64,000 nt of DNA from Owenia fusiformis (lineage: Eukaryota; Annelida; Polychaeta; Sabellida; Oweniidae). The stretch lies in NCBI GenBank assembly GCA_903813345.2, contig CAIIXF020000004.1:18459513-18523512 (forward strand), written 5' to 3'. The position numbers were made by a program, and so were the translations under genes. How positions within the stretch are numbered: the first letter of the stretch is position 1; every line of letters starts with the position of its first letter. The notes below the pieces were generated by a model, which worked only from the letters and a program-made list of their open reading frames with translations, had not been told where the DNA came from and searched no databases. Positions 44,160 to 56,184 of the stretch are shown one piece after another.

Positions 44160-45257
44160 GATAAATAAGGGTTATGTACTGGGAGGTTTTGGATATGGGG
44201 TTTTTCCAGAGGGAGATATGCAAATTATCTGAGGGACCGTAGGGACAGAAAGTAGATGTGCATATCTCACGAGGGATGAACCCAATATCCAAACCGACCG
44301 TACATAACTGCTTTATCCTATACCAAGTAGAGTTTTCAGTAGTACAAGGTGTAAAAAATAAACAAATCATTCATATGCAAAGTCATTTTATTGCATTTCC
44401 ACTTTTTTGGAAGCGGGAAGATACGCCCCGAAGCGGGAAGATATGCACCGAAGCGGGAGATGTGACGGGAGATATGGAGGTTCTTGATATGGAAACCTCA
44501 AAATCAGGATACGGGATATATCTTACCAACTTATCTCCCTAAACCCTACTTGGCATAGGATAAATCAAGATAATTCCTACTCGCATCTAGTCTAAGGTGT
44601 ACAGGAAAATCTCCATGTTCAATTGATGTATGATCAATATATACGAATCGAATGTATTCTCGTGTGCATTACAATATCCACATTGAAACATTTTTGGCCT
44701 GCAATGGACGTATAATGAATTAGAATATGAGGCCGTATTATCATTCTAATGTAAAGTCATGGTATTGGGTTGCAAGTTAATATCAGATTCAATGCAAATT
44801 AATCATCTAATATCAGATGCGCGATCAGTCCAATAATCTAATTTCAGGTCATCAGTTCGATATCTAGCACTTGTTCTAACGACACGGTATTACTAGGCTA
44901 TCATATTATAAATACACACACATATAAAACAATCAAACTGGTACACGATATAAGCACGACTGCTCTTTCAATTGAGTATAAATGTTGATAAACTTACCCG
45001 GAAGCCAAGACATACACGTTTAGACGATGCTATTTTCAGTTCAGTGTAAGAGTAAATGCCCGGATATCGAGGCTTTTTCGTGTAAAGTTTTAACCAAGCA
45101 TCTAAAATCGGGTTATATTGCGTGTAGAATTTATCGATATCAGGGCCGCTACATGCCAGTGTATGTTCGTGCTAAACTATTGAACATCTGAGCAACAAAA
45201 ATGTTATTGCAGGTGGAGTGTATGGATATTGATCACTGAATGGGACATACCTGTACT
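44160..45257. other. Non-coding; hairpin relative and short repeats
   Basis: Contains the loose relative of the 40962 hairpin (44168-44307), three copies of 'gaagcgggaagata' (44408-44455), and the 48-bp segment shared with 25147 (at about 45118-45165). No gene is seen. Confidence 0.4.
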
Positions 45258-45663
45258 CACGCGGTCCTAACTTCGACCGCTAATTTGAATTTTTGACCTA
45301 CCAGATGCTTGAAAATCAAGAATTGCGAGTCTCATACTGCACCGTTTTTCTTCAAACTTATACCATTAAAAGCAAAACAAAATTGCCTTTCTGTCGGTGC
45401 ATTACTTTATTGTAAAGAGTCCCTTGTTCTAGCAGTGTTTTGGTCCCCAGCTGCCAGAAGGCCTTCTTACAGCTGGGGACCAAAATGCCGCTGGAAGTAG
45501 GAACTGTTTAAGAGAATAATGTACCATCAGAAAGGGATTTTTGTTATGCTTTAAATGGAACAAGTTTGAAGAAAAACGGTGCTGTATGAGACTCGTAATC
45601 CTTGATTTTCAAACATCCGGTAGGTCAAAAATTCAAATTAACGGTCGAAGTTAGGACCGCGTG
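45258..45663. mobile_element. Palindromic MITE 'cacgcggtcctaacttcgacc'
   Basis: About 190-base arms: 'acgcggtcctaacttcgacc' … 'ggtcgaagttaggaccgcgt', pairing inward to a core at 'tggtccccagctg … cagctggggacca' near 45450-45485. Arms show scattered mismatches. It is a full-length hairpin type of MITE with no gene. Confidence 0.8.
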
Positions 45664-46687
45664 GTACTGTTCTTGCTTAGTTTATCCAAAGGAATGATTT
45701 ATCCCAAATCTTTAACATACTAACTAATAAGTTCGGCCTAAGAGCCATTTTACAGCAACATTGCGTAGCCTCGTTTTGAACTACACGTGAGTCGCAGTCC
45801 GCGTTTGTGTCTTCGACTTGATTCTCCAAGGTGTATTTGTTCGGACATTTTCTTAAAGGCCGGTTTTAAAGTTGCTAGCAACTCCCATTAAAATATCAGG
45901 TTACATCCACACTTTAACACGGTACAGAAGTCAGGATTAGTGAGTTTAATTAACAGCATTGATTAATACTTGATTTTGATTGGCTAAGCTTGAGGACTTT
46001 AAAATTTGAAAAATGTTATTTCTGTTTTTAAATGCCTTATCACAACCCAACAAAATGATGAAGTTAAAATCTAACTGCAAAATATGAACATCAAAACATT
46101 GAAATATGTACATGGCAAAATTGGAAGCAATACATTTTATCAATTATGAAATTTGAGAAAATTGACCAGCTTTGTGAAAATATTAAAAATCCAGTTATTT
46201 TGGCTGTTCCATTAGTCTGCCTCCTATTTATACCCCATGTCCCTCTTTAAAAGGGGTTTCAAACTCCCAATATATTACACGTAGTTTACATCGATGTTTA
46301 ACATGTTACAGAAAGTCAGGATTAATAAGTTTAATTAAAAACATTGCTGAACACTCAATTTTGATTAGTTAGCTAGAGGACTCTCTTTAATTTGAAAAAT
46401 ATTCTTACATTTTTGAATGTGCTAATACACCTAAAAAACAGATAAAGTTAAAATCTAATCGAAAGTTGCATTCCCAAGTACAACTGAATCTTGTACTGAC
46501 TTGTAGTTGATAAAGTTTGTGACAATAATCTATTTACGGATGAAGGTGTGTCAAAAATGAACGTTGCTAACAATATTGGTCCATATTAATTTACCAAGGT
46601 TGAGAAAGAACACCTGGCTGCCTTCGGCTAGGACATAGACTTGCAATATGGTTCTATTCGCCAACTGCCACTGGAACTAATACGGCC
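45664..46687. other. Upstream region of PHB-depolymerase-like gene
   Basis: Mostly unrecognised AT-rich sequence. Two diverged direct repeats occur near 45940-46095 and 46315-46460 ('caggattagtgagtttaattaa' / 'caggattaataagtttaattaa'). The last ~90 bases before 46688 are the likely 5'UTR; no TATA box could be assigned. Confidence 0.35.
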
Positions 46688-49600
46688 ATGTTGGGACTCC
46701 TCGCGCTATGTGTTGGCATAGTGGCAGCCCAGGAAAGGCTAGGTAAGATGAAGTATTTACAGCAAACTGTAATCAATGATATTGCTAGTTGCCCTGATTA
46801 TTTAATTTATTATGAATTATAATTTCGGAACTAGTCCCACAAAATTAAAACAATTCAAACTTCATATGAGAGGATATAGTAATCTGCTTTAAAAGAATTT
46901 CAGCCGTGCCATTGTCATACTCGTATAATCAAATTGTTAAACATACTTCCTATTATTTCCAATTTCGTGGTCTCCACTCTGACCATCCTCTTAGCAGCAC
47001 GTATTATTGGGTAGATTTGGATATTAGGCCAAATTCCTGCTGTATATAATTCTTACCTCTTTCCTTCTAACTTGGCTCCACCATCACGCTTCCTTCCTTT
47101 CTCGATGAGTTGTGTACATCATTTTTTCCTGGATGCACTCCTTTCCTATTGTAGAGGCCACTATTCTGCACTTTATATTGCTGGCACTTGATGTTCTCTG
47201 TTGGAACTGATGTGCCCGCAAGCTTGTCCACAACCTCATTATGATGCAATGGTGGCCTTGGATGTATACTAATGTGACGCTTGCTTTCTGTCCAACCTGA
47301 TATTGTGCCACGTGTCTGTTACAGTACCTGTCTCCACCTTTGATACTATGCATAATGAGTCGGTCAAGATGATAACTTTCTCATTCTCTTTCACATTGTT
47401 GGTTGTCCATTGCCCCTGTTTCTGCGCAAAATTAAGTTTCTCCCCATTTTTTCTAATTTTCTTCTGTTGTTTTTCCAAGTTCCACCACCCTATGCGCTGA
47501 TGTTGTCCCTTATGGAGCCATCTGTTAATTATACTATTAGGTTCCTCTGCCTCTATGTATTCTTGTCCTGCAATATTGTTTTCTGCTGTTCTTTTTCGCT
47601 CCATGAAAAGGCTTTTCCAAGCAAATAGCTTTGAAATCTCGTTAAAGTCTCGTTTTTAATGAGATTTTAACCAATAAATATGCCATCCTTTTTGATGGCA
47701 TATTTTTATTCATGATTCTGTGTGTAATTTTTCATCAGAACAACTTTGATTTGCACTGTTATTTACCTTTATTCAAATTCTAGAGATTTTCAAGTTTTCT
47801 GAAAATGGCCGGGCTAAATTCCCATTGACACAATGTTGAAAAACCTTTAAACGTTCATTAAAGCGGCTCTAAGGTCTGTGGAGAGAAAAATGGAGAAATT
47901 CTACCTTTTCTGAGCTATCGGGGTGAAGTTTGGTCCAACATCTTCTTCCTTATTCCTATTTTATAAAAATGTATGCATAATATGGCAATATTCATCAACC
48001 AGTTGAACTGGCAAATCGTTTAGAATCTACAATTCCATACAAGGAGTCCCACTCATAGATTTTTCAAATTCTTTCCAAGTCGACGTCGAAACACCTAGCG
48101 GGTGAAATTGAAACTAATCTTTCTGGCTGCTCGAATCGATAAATCTCTGATAGTGTGAGTCTTTTTATGAAATCTTTCTGATAGAAAACACTTAATTAAT
48201 ATTAGAAAGCATTAAATGTTGAATCCGAAGCGTAATCTGAAATAAAAGTGAAAAAACATTGCGCGGACGTCAGAGAAAAACTTCCGGTTTAATAAAAAAT
48301 GGCGGACGTCGAAGGAGAAATTATGACGAAGAATTAGAGGATTTTCCTTTGCCATTATCGATCGTTATAAGGTATGTGCACAAATTCTAGTAGCATACAT
48401 GGAAAATAGATACATTTTTAAAGGCAACAACATATTCAAAGCTTTCATTTTACGATAGGCCCAGGATCATTGGATACGACTCGGCAATCGATACTCCCAC
48501 TTTAACTCTTACAAGGATCACAATTTCAATGTGAAATCACAATCCACGTGTCAATAATATCATTTAGTTACATTCCGATGGTGTTTTAAGTTGATCCAAA
48601 TGTAATTACTTGTTAAAGAACTTAAGTGACTCTTGCTATTAAGTTGAAAATGTTATTTAGCCCTACCATTACCCATGATGCCATCTATTTTTCCATTTAT
48701 ATGGAAAAGGGTCAGAAACGTAATGATCAAATGTTTCTATTTCCACATATATACATTTTCTGTCACCCCCTTTTTTATTTAGATAATCAATCAACTTATA
48801 CGATCTCAACAAATCCAAATTCAATATGCCAAAAAATAAATGGATGATTAACGTGTTGAAGCGATCAACGTGTGCAATATCAGATAAGACGCAATGTACT
48901 GAATATAATTATATAAGAAATAGTTAATTCCAGGCCAATATAACGTCGACAAGAGCCAGATCTCTGTCTCTGGTTTGTCCAGCGGAGGTGGCTTTACAAC
49001 ACAGTTCCATGTGGTACATTCAGCGTCTATCATGGGCGCTGCCCCATTCTCGGGAGGTAAGTCATTTTGAATACGGTTCTACATGTCAAATATATCTTTT
49101 ATACTTTACATTCCTGAATAGGTGATAATAAAAACTGATGAAAAAAGTAAAATTTGCATATTCTATTCTGGAGCGGAGCTCCCTTTCGGCACTTGAATTT
49201 GACAGTTTTTCATATATTTATGTAATAATTTATATATGACGATACGTCAGCGTAACAAGATGGAAGAACTTCCGGGCTTCGTTTTCGGTAAGATGGTTTT
49301 ATTTCCCGATTCTTCACCACTTATAAGTCAAGTTGTGGACATTAATTTGGCTCAAAGTTAAGGGAGATTATAGTCTTGTTTGAGAATATGCAGGCGGTTC
49401 TATGTTTGGTATATTAACGAAGACGCAATTCACATATTTAGTCCCTCGCTTTTATTACGTTGACGACAATATTCATGAAGATCGTCAGCCATAAACATTC
49501 TCAAACTAGACTATCTTCCTTAACTTTGAGCCAAATTATTGTCCACAACTTGACTTATAAGTGGTGAAGAATCGAGAAATAAAAATATCTTACCGAAAAC

Positions 49601-52600
49601 GAAGCCCGGAAGTTCTTCCATCTTGTTACGCTGACGTATCGTCAGCGTAACTAGGTGAGTACCAGTGATAATGGAGTTTGGCAAGTTGTTCCAGAGCAAC
49701 TTGCAACCCAGAACCATAGATTAAAGAGCCGTATTCAATTTTAGAGAGGATAAAAGAAGTATACATTGTTTCAAGATGTTTTGAATTAACTCTCATTTTC
49801 AATGCTGACAGGGGATTTAGTAGTTTGTCAATTTTTGCTCGGACTTCGTTTATATGAGTTTTAAAGTTCAAGTTTTTATCGAGAGTTACGCCTAAATGTT
49901 TATGTGAATCGACTCGGTCTATTGAATTGTTTTTTGTTTTCAAAAGTGGATATGGCTTTCCATAGACGTTTTCTTTACAAAAGATTATTTCTTTTGATTT
50001 CGAAGGCTTGGAATTCATTTTCCAAGTTTGGGACCATTTAAAAATATTGTCGAGATCGTTTTGGAGGATTTCGTGAAATCTTGTTTGTCCCTTGGTATGC
50101 ATATTTGTGAGGATTCCTAAAATGACGATTTATTACGATTTCCATGGTAACAATAATGGATACATGAATATTCTTTGCAAAAACATTTCTATTAATGACC
50201 CCTAGATCATCAATTAAATCCGGTTGTGTTTCCTTAGTGCCTTATAACTGCATGACGCATCATGGAGGCGATTGTTCCCAAGACCCGGATGTGATAAACA
50301 TCGACACCTTGGTGACAGACACGAACAACTTTGCTGCTAATGGAGATATTGACCCCGTGTCAAATCTAGCACAATCCAAGGTGTTTGTCTTCCATGGCCC
50401 ACATGACTTCTTTGTAGAGGCCGGTAAGTTACCCCTTGTAACATATAAACAACAAGAAATAACCCAAATATACAATCGCGTAAAATAATGTTAAACTAAA
50501 AGGCTGAATATTTCATTGCCGTACGGATGGACAGCATCGAACTTCTACTACATTCAGCATCAATATTTCATATTACTAAATAACCATCCATTTTACTCGA
50601 AATCAAGGATTGTCAATTTTTCAGTTGAGAAATTCAATCGCAATTTTTCTTCCTTTATCTGTTCCGTGATCAATTCTACAACAATTCCTAATCCAACTGT
50701 TTATTAAGACTCAAAGAATATGACATGTTCAAATATTAATATACCCGATGACCTATTCTGCGAAAAGTGATCGTTTGATTGTGATTTATACAATATGAAT
50801 GTTTCAAAACAAACACAAATATGGTATTCGTGTACTACAGGTGCCGGCAGGAAGATCGTAGAATACTACCAACGATTTAATGCTGATGTCATCGGTGAAT
50901 TTGACATTCAGGCGGGTCATGGCTTCGTGAGTAACATACACAATTATAAGGGTTGGATTGAAGGCAGAAGCAGAGCTGTGGCTTAGCTATATTAATATAA
51001 AACAAAGGAGCAGGTAGGTTATCGCAAACAATTCCAGACGATTCTAACTTGAATTATGAATATTTCCTGATCATGAAGTATATTTAAAACCCATTCATAT
51101 CTCAAAGAAAAGTATATAATTTAATCAGACTAGGTGATTTTACGCGGCAATCGACCAATCAACTTTTTCAATGTTGACCCAATTTTCACAAAAATGCAAC
51201 CTTTTAATACAATATTGAATACATCATTAAAACTTGCTTTAAGACATGTTTATTTTATTTCCTAAAAAGAAAATTGGATTCCTCCAGGAACTTTAAATAT
51301 ACTGAATTTGGATGATAAAAATGAGCTGGAACCACTGAGTTTTCTCAATGGGGAACACTAATCTTAGAGGAATTCCGTTTTCATGAACTAGTTGATACCT
51401 CAAATCAAAGAATAGCAGCGCATTAAATATTCTAAAAATGATTGCAGTTTGGTGAAGATGACGTCAACATCTTTGAAAAAGTATGTTGATGGTTGATTGT
51501 TAGCTAAATATCTCAAAGACCGATTTACTTTATTATCATTGTATATACTTTTCTTTGAATCAAATGGATGGATCTAAAAAATATATTTCTCTTCATGGTC
51601 AGAAAATAGTTTTTATCCAAGATATAGCCGTGTGAAATGGTTTGCGATAACCTACCTGAACCTTTGAGTTAGAATACATGAATGTTAGTTATCTGTCATT
51701 TCATGAAAATGCACTGGCCTGGCCGAGGACGAAGAATATGTTTTACTTTTGACAGAAGAAATTGTTTTTATTTCTTACTTAAAACCGAACATTTATGATG
51801 TTCATATAGGTCCATGGACTTGTGGAATTTCTCAAATTCGAATTGGCCCAATCGATTTTGTTAAATTGGTGTATATACCTGTACATATAACCTGCCAAAT
51901 GTTTGTGTTATATTTTGTGTATGCAACCTGCCTAAAGGTTGTGTTATATATGTGTCATGTCTGTGTTGGTATTACTCAGAGTTTGTGTTATATTTGTGAA
52001 TATATTGCCTTATAGGGTGAGTTATATCTGTGTATGTATTGCTCAACATGGTATGTTATATTGGTGTATGTATTGCTCAACATAGTGTGTTATATTTGTG
52101 TATATATTGCCATAGGTTGTGTTGTATTTGTGTAGGTATTGCCTTATAGGGTGAGTTATATTTGTGTATGTATTGCTCAACAATGTGTCATGTGTGTGTT
52201 GGTATTACTCACAGGTTGTGTTATATTTGTGAATATATTGCCTTATAGGGTGAGTTATATTTGTGTATGTATTGCTCAACATGGTATGCTATATTGGTGT
52301 ATGTATTGCTCCACATGGTATGTTATATTTGTGTATATATTGCCTTATAGGTTGTGTTATATTTGTGTATATATTGCCTTATAGGTTGTGTTGTATTTGT
52401 GTAGGTATTGCCTTATAGGGTGAGTTATGTTTGAGTATGTATTGCTCATCATGGTGTGTAATCTGGGTGTGCTGTATTGGTGTATATATTGCCTTATAGG
52501 TTGAGTTATATTTGTGTATGTATTGCTCAACATGGTATGTAATATTGGTGTATGTATTGCTCAACATAGTGTGTTATATTTGTGTATATATTGCCTTATA

Positions 52601-55600
52601 GGTTGCGTTATATTTGTGTATATATTGCTTTATAGGTTGTGTTGTATTTGTGTAGGTATTGCCTTATAGGGTGAGTTATATTTGAGTACGCATTGCTCAT
52701 CATGGTGTGTTATCCGAGTGTGTTATATTGGTGTATATATTGCCTTATAGGGTGAGTTATATTTGTGTATGTATTGCTCAACATGGTGTGTTATACCTGC
52801 GTATGTATATATGTTTTGCTTTTAGCCAACTTGGGACTACGGAACTGACTGTGACGCTACGTTTATTCCAGGTAATTATACAAAAAGAAAAACTTTTTGC
52901 ATCCAAAATGATGAACTTGTAATTGTAATATAAACACAACATGATATAAACTATGATATAAAATGAATATTTCTGTGGTTATGTATGAAGGTATCAACAG
53001 ATGTCAGTATTGGGGCGCTTACAATGCATTGAACCACATTTATGGCGGGAACCTTCAAGCACCTGACCCGAACACACCGACGCCCGGTCAAGTAATCATT
53101 TAATCTATATCTTAATTATTTCGTAATTGACCTTCAGCTGGAGACTAGTATTAGGTAGTAAGCATTATGTATTTTTGAATTAGCTAGCATTCGCTAGTAT
53201 CAACTGCAGGCTGACGGTAACATAATCATTGGTAATATGCATAAATTAAGGTGAAGCTGGAAAATAACGTTTTGCTAAAAAATTGCTATACCTGCACATG
53301 GTATTTTCTGGTACAAAATAAAGTATGAAGGCATATGTCAATTTCCTTGCTTTTTTCAGGAAAGTATAACATTGTCTTCATTTAGAATATCTGGTAGGAG
53401 TTCAATGGGAACTCCAGGAAATTCTGATATTTCACACTTTTCATTTCATTTCACAATTTTCTTTCAAAGTTTCCAGACAACACAGGAGCTACTAAAAGTA
53501 GACAGTGTAATCTGTAATGATACGTTCCTGAAAAAAGCAAGGAAATACACTCATGCCTTCATACTTAATTTTGTACCAAAAATATGTGCAGGTATAGCAA
53601 TGTTTTACCAAAATGTTACTTTCCAGCTGAGCCTTAAACACGTCATTGGAAGTTCAAATAGCGATCAAATCGCTAGTTAGCTAACAGTTCATAGTGTAAG
53701 AAATAAATAATGGATATAAAAAAACATTTAACTAACAGTGATTACGTGACTTTTTATACAGTAATATGATTGATGATAATAAATAATACTTTTGAAATCA
53801 TCACCAGTCAGTCGATAGTTAAATTCGTGATGTATTCGTCAACATGTACACCAGTGGCATAACTCGAACCCAAAATAATGTTTTTCATTTTGTAGTTTAT
53901 TTCCTTCGACCAACATGAGTTCAGAAACGCTGTTAGTAACACTGCTGCGTTTGACCCCATCGGGTACATCTATGTCCCAATTGGCTGCCAGAACAGTGCC
54001 ACCCGTAAATATATAGTATTCCTTATTTATTCAGTTATATATTACATTGACAAACCCTATGAATCATGATCTTACCAACATTCTCCTTGATATGCTTGAA
54101 ATCAGGAATCAAGATAGTTTTGACTCAGACCCGTAAACAGAGGGTTAACAAAGTTCAGACGACGCCCATGCCCGTCAATTGAAAGTCATTGAAGCAAAAT
54201 TGAACTAAGATACATATATATTATATATACATTTCAATTTAGTTCCTTTCTTTAATTTTCACATATGCTTCAAGGTTTAACACAAGTTCTGAAACTAATA
54301 TCAAGTGGTTTGAAATATCGATCAGTCCCTTTGGTATAAATAAATCAATTATATGAATCAAAATATTAGTACAAAACACAATCGTATCCGAACACGACCA
54401 TGCAATCAAGTCATGCGTGTTGTGCATCTTTTTCATTGCAGCATGCAGACTACACGTTAACTTCCACGGCTGTTTCCAAGGAAGGTGAGTCGTTAATTAC
54501 GAAATGGATCTTGACTTTATTATTCCACAATGTGCCTGGCTGGAGAAGAAAAATGTTTTTTCATTGCATGAGAGTCGAGACAAACCAAGTCTTCCCTCCC
54601 CTTTTCCTCAAAACTTTTTCAATTCTCAATAATTTTTCACAATTCACAAATCTTCCATTGCTGCATGTCTCATACTGAACACATCTGCATTCTGCATTAC
54701 ATATCGAATGTAAACATGATATTTGTCTTGTAGACTATTGCTGGTTTTGACCCTTGCAGCATTGGGAGCCCAAATGGCTTCAGATGTCATTCTTGTAGAT
54801 CTGCTTAACTCTAAAATGCATTGTAAACCTGGATGCAGTGACAACAATTGAACCTGATTTTGGATTTCAGACAAGGGTGGATCATAGATGACGATGAGTA
54901 TGCTAGAAACACTGGCTATAATGAGGTTGGAGAATTGAACAATATCATTATACTCCACCCCCAGATTGAACCAACAGACGATAACCCTGGAGGCTGTTGG
55001 GATTGGAATGGACTGGACAGTGCCGATTACCGTAAGTTTTAAAAAATTCAAGGACTGCCATCATTAAACTCAAAAGAACGTTTGCAAATTGGAGCCTATC
55101 ATACAGTATATTCTTTAAGTGGCCATTTTAAAATATAATAGGGAACCTTCGTTTCCACATTAGAGCTTCATTAGATCAAAATAATCATTAACCTCATATC
55201 TTGCCACCCTATTATTTTCCCAGTATAACAATGTCATCTCCAATTTGGGATATACCAACCTGCTTTTTTATTTAAGTTACATATACAGGGTGGGCCAAAA
55301 AAACGCCACTTTTTTCAAAATGCTATAACTTTTTTAATTTTTGATACAAAATCATAATTCACATACCAAATGAAACTTGAGGTTGTTATCTAGCCATTGA
55401 TCATGAATTATACACTTTTACTTGAATAAAATATGTCACCAGCGTCTCACTTAAACATGTGGTGTGCCATGAGAAATAAGCATAATTTGCATAATGTTCC
55501 TAAACTGATACGCCCTGATGACCGCAAGCTAATAGCCCTAATTCAAGCCCAAGTGAGTATAGGGCATGGGGAGGTCTCCAGGAGATGGTATGAAGGCACC

Positions 55601-56008
55601 CGATCTAAAAAATTGCTCAACTAAAGCTGGCAATTAAGACACATTGAAAAAAATATAGCTAACATTTCATTGATACTGCTATATCAGCAAGGCGACTAAA
55701 ACTAAAATCTATCATCAAATGGGGTGGCGGACCAATTGAACTCCTCTTTTTAGATCAAATATAATCCCAGTTGAAGAACTTCTTAAATTATATTATGACT
55801 AAGAACCCTTGGCACTATATAACTGCAAAATTTGGGGTATGTAGGTTGGAAAATAAAAAAGTTATAGTGTCTTGAAAAAAGTGGCGTTTTTTGGCCCACC
55901 CTGTATATACATTATATTATTATGTGTATCGCCATTTATATTGCAGAGACAAAACGAGGACACCACGTACAAATCGTCAAGGCAATGATAGACAGAGTGA
56001 CTGGTTAG
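46688..56008 (+). CDS. Secreted PHB-depolymerase-like alpha/beta hydrolase, 10 exons
   Basis: Exons 46688-46742, 48934-49056, 50238-50423, 50841-50926, 52826-52871, 52991-53091, 53896-54004, 54442-54484, 54871-55031, 55947-56008: 972 nt, 323 residues plus TAG. All introns are GT-AG and phases close exactly. Residues 1-15 are a signal peptide (MLGLLALCVGIVAA). Motifs: SVSGLSSGGG with lipase box G32-L-S34-S-G36 (nucleophile Ser34), FHGPHD (Asp116), AGHGFPTWDYG (His148) and CRLHVNFHGC (oxyanion His244). The order Ser-Asp-His-oxyanion is that of 'type 2', circularly permuted extracellular PHB depolymerases. No substrate-binding domain follows. Likely role is extracellular or digestive cleavage of polyhydroxyalkanoate or a similar ester; substrate is inferred, not shown. 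Introns are full of repeats. Confidence 0.88.
47067..47604 (-). pseudogene. Decayed retrotransposon RNase H fragment in intron 1
   Basis: Minus-strand frames give VIILTDSLCIVSKVE (the TDS motif of RNase H). After a frame change come TLVYIQGHH and then HHNEVVDKLAGTS, which together match the GH-x-G-x2-N-E-x2-D-x-LA end of a retroelement RNase H. The pieces lie in the right order but different frames, so the copy is dead. The rest of the element is not visible. Confidence 0.6.
49238..49643. mobile_element. Palindromic MITE in intron 2
   Basis: Arms of about 155 bases: 'gacgatacgtcagcgtaac…' at 49238 and its complement ending 'gttacgctgacgtatcgtc' at 49643, continuing inward through 'gaacttccgggcttcgtttt' and 'acttataagtcaagttgtgg'. 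It sits directly against the 3' side of the RT fragment next to it. Confidence 0.85.
49660..50102 (-). pseudogene. LINE reverse-transcriptase thumb fragment in intron 2
   Basis: About 145 codons: WSQTWKMNSKPSKSKEIIF, HKHLGVTLDKNLNFKTHI and SILSK-like 'ILSKIEYGSLIYGSG' are the region just after the YADD box of CR1/Jockey-type RTs. It lacks both ends and differs from the two larger LINEs in the window, so a third family is represented. The 'YADD' that appears at the far end of this frame comes from the neighbouring MITE end and is not the catalytic box. Confidence 0.75.
51011..51658. mobile_element. Non-autonomous element in intron 4, TIR 'caggtaggttatcgcaaac'
   Basis: 'caggtaggttatcgcaaac' at 51011 and its complement 'gtttgcgataacctacctg' ending at 51658. 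The interior of ~600 bp has no gene and no other symmetry that I can follow. No clear target duplication was seen. Confidence 0.65.
51890..52800. repeat. ~34-bp minisatellite in intron 4
   Basis: More than twenty copies of 'gttatatttgtgtatgtattgc' + 'tcaacatggt' or 'cttataggttgt', about 34 bp each. Two variant types alternate irregularly. It ends about 25 bp before exon 5. Open frames in it are repeat translations. Confidence 0.9.
55286..55903. mobile_element. Mariner-type element remnant in intron 9
   Basis: Ends CAGGGTGGGCCAAAAAAACGCC … GGCG(T)nGGCCCACCCTG, flanked by TA (55284-55285 and 55904-55905). It is 618 bp. A 62-codon plus-strand frame (55436-55624; HLNMWCAMRNKHNLHN, IALIQAQVSIGHGEVSRRWY) may be a remnant of a transposase N-terminus with a helix-turn-helix-like stretch, but this is unproven. 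Confidence 0.8.
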
Positions 56009-56086
56009 AGAGGATGTTTAGAACATGCAATCTCTCATGTACAAATTAGACTACTAGTACATGTATTCTAAATCGAGTTGTTCATC

Positions 56087-56092
56087 AATAAA
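56087..56092 (+). terminator. Poly(A) signal AATAAA of PHB-depolymerase-like gene
   Basis: AATAAA 79 bases after the stop codon at 56008, plausible for a short 3'UTR. The next start-like exon (56115) lies only 23 bases further. Confidence 0.55.
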
Positions 56093-56114
56093 TGAATATA
56101 AGTTTAGGGTGAAA

Positions 56115-56184
56115 ATGCAAAAACTCGCATGTTTAATTTGTCTTATTATGGCATCTCTTAATATCGTTGGAGGCCTCGTGGAAA
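56115..56184 (+). CDS. Candidate signal-peptide first exon of another gene
   Basis: ATG at 56115 (gaaaATG) opens 23 codons reading MQKLACLICLIMASLNIVGG…, a typical signal peptide. A consensus donor (gaaa|gtaagc) follows in phase 1, the same phase as the first intron of the PHB-depolymerase-like gene. No continuing exon could be found on the plus strand before the minus-strand chitin-binding gene begins. It could be an orphan first exon of a damaged duplicate, or of a gene whose other exons lie further on. Confidence 0.35.

Noticed and set aside
48295-48340. Short start with good context (aaaaATGGCGGACG) in intron 1
   Set aside because: The frame stops after eleven codons and no splice donor precedes the stop.
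49626-49700. A 'YADD' catalytic-looking motif at the end of the intron-2 RT fragment
   Set aside because: It is encoded by the terminal inverted repeat of the adjacent palindromic MITE (tacgctgacgatacg) and lies on the wrong side of the RT thumb region; it is a coincidence.
54644-55051. 135-codon minus-strand open frame
   Set aside because: It is antisense to exon 9 of the hydrolase gene and has no motifs of its own.
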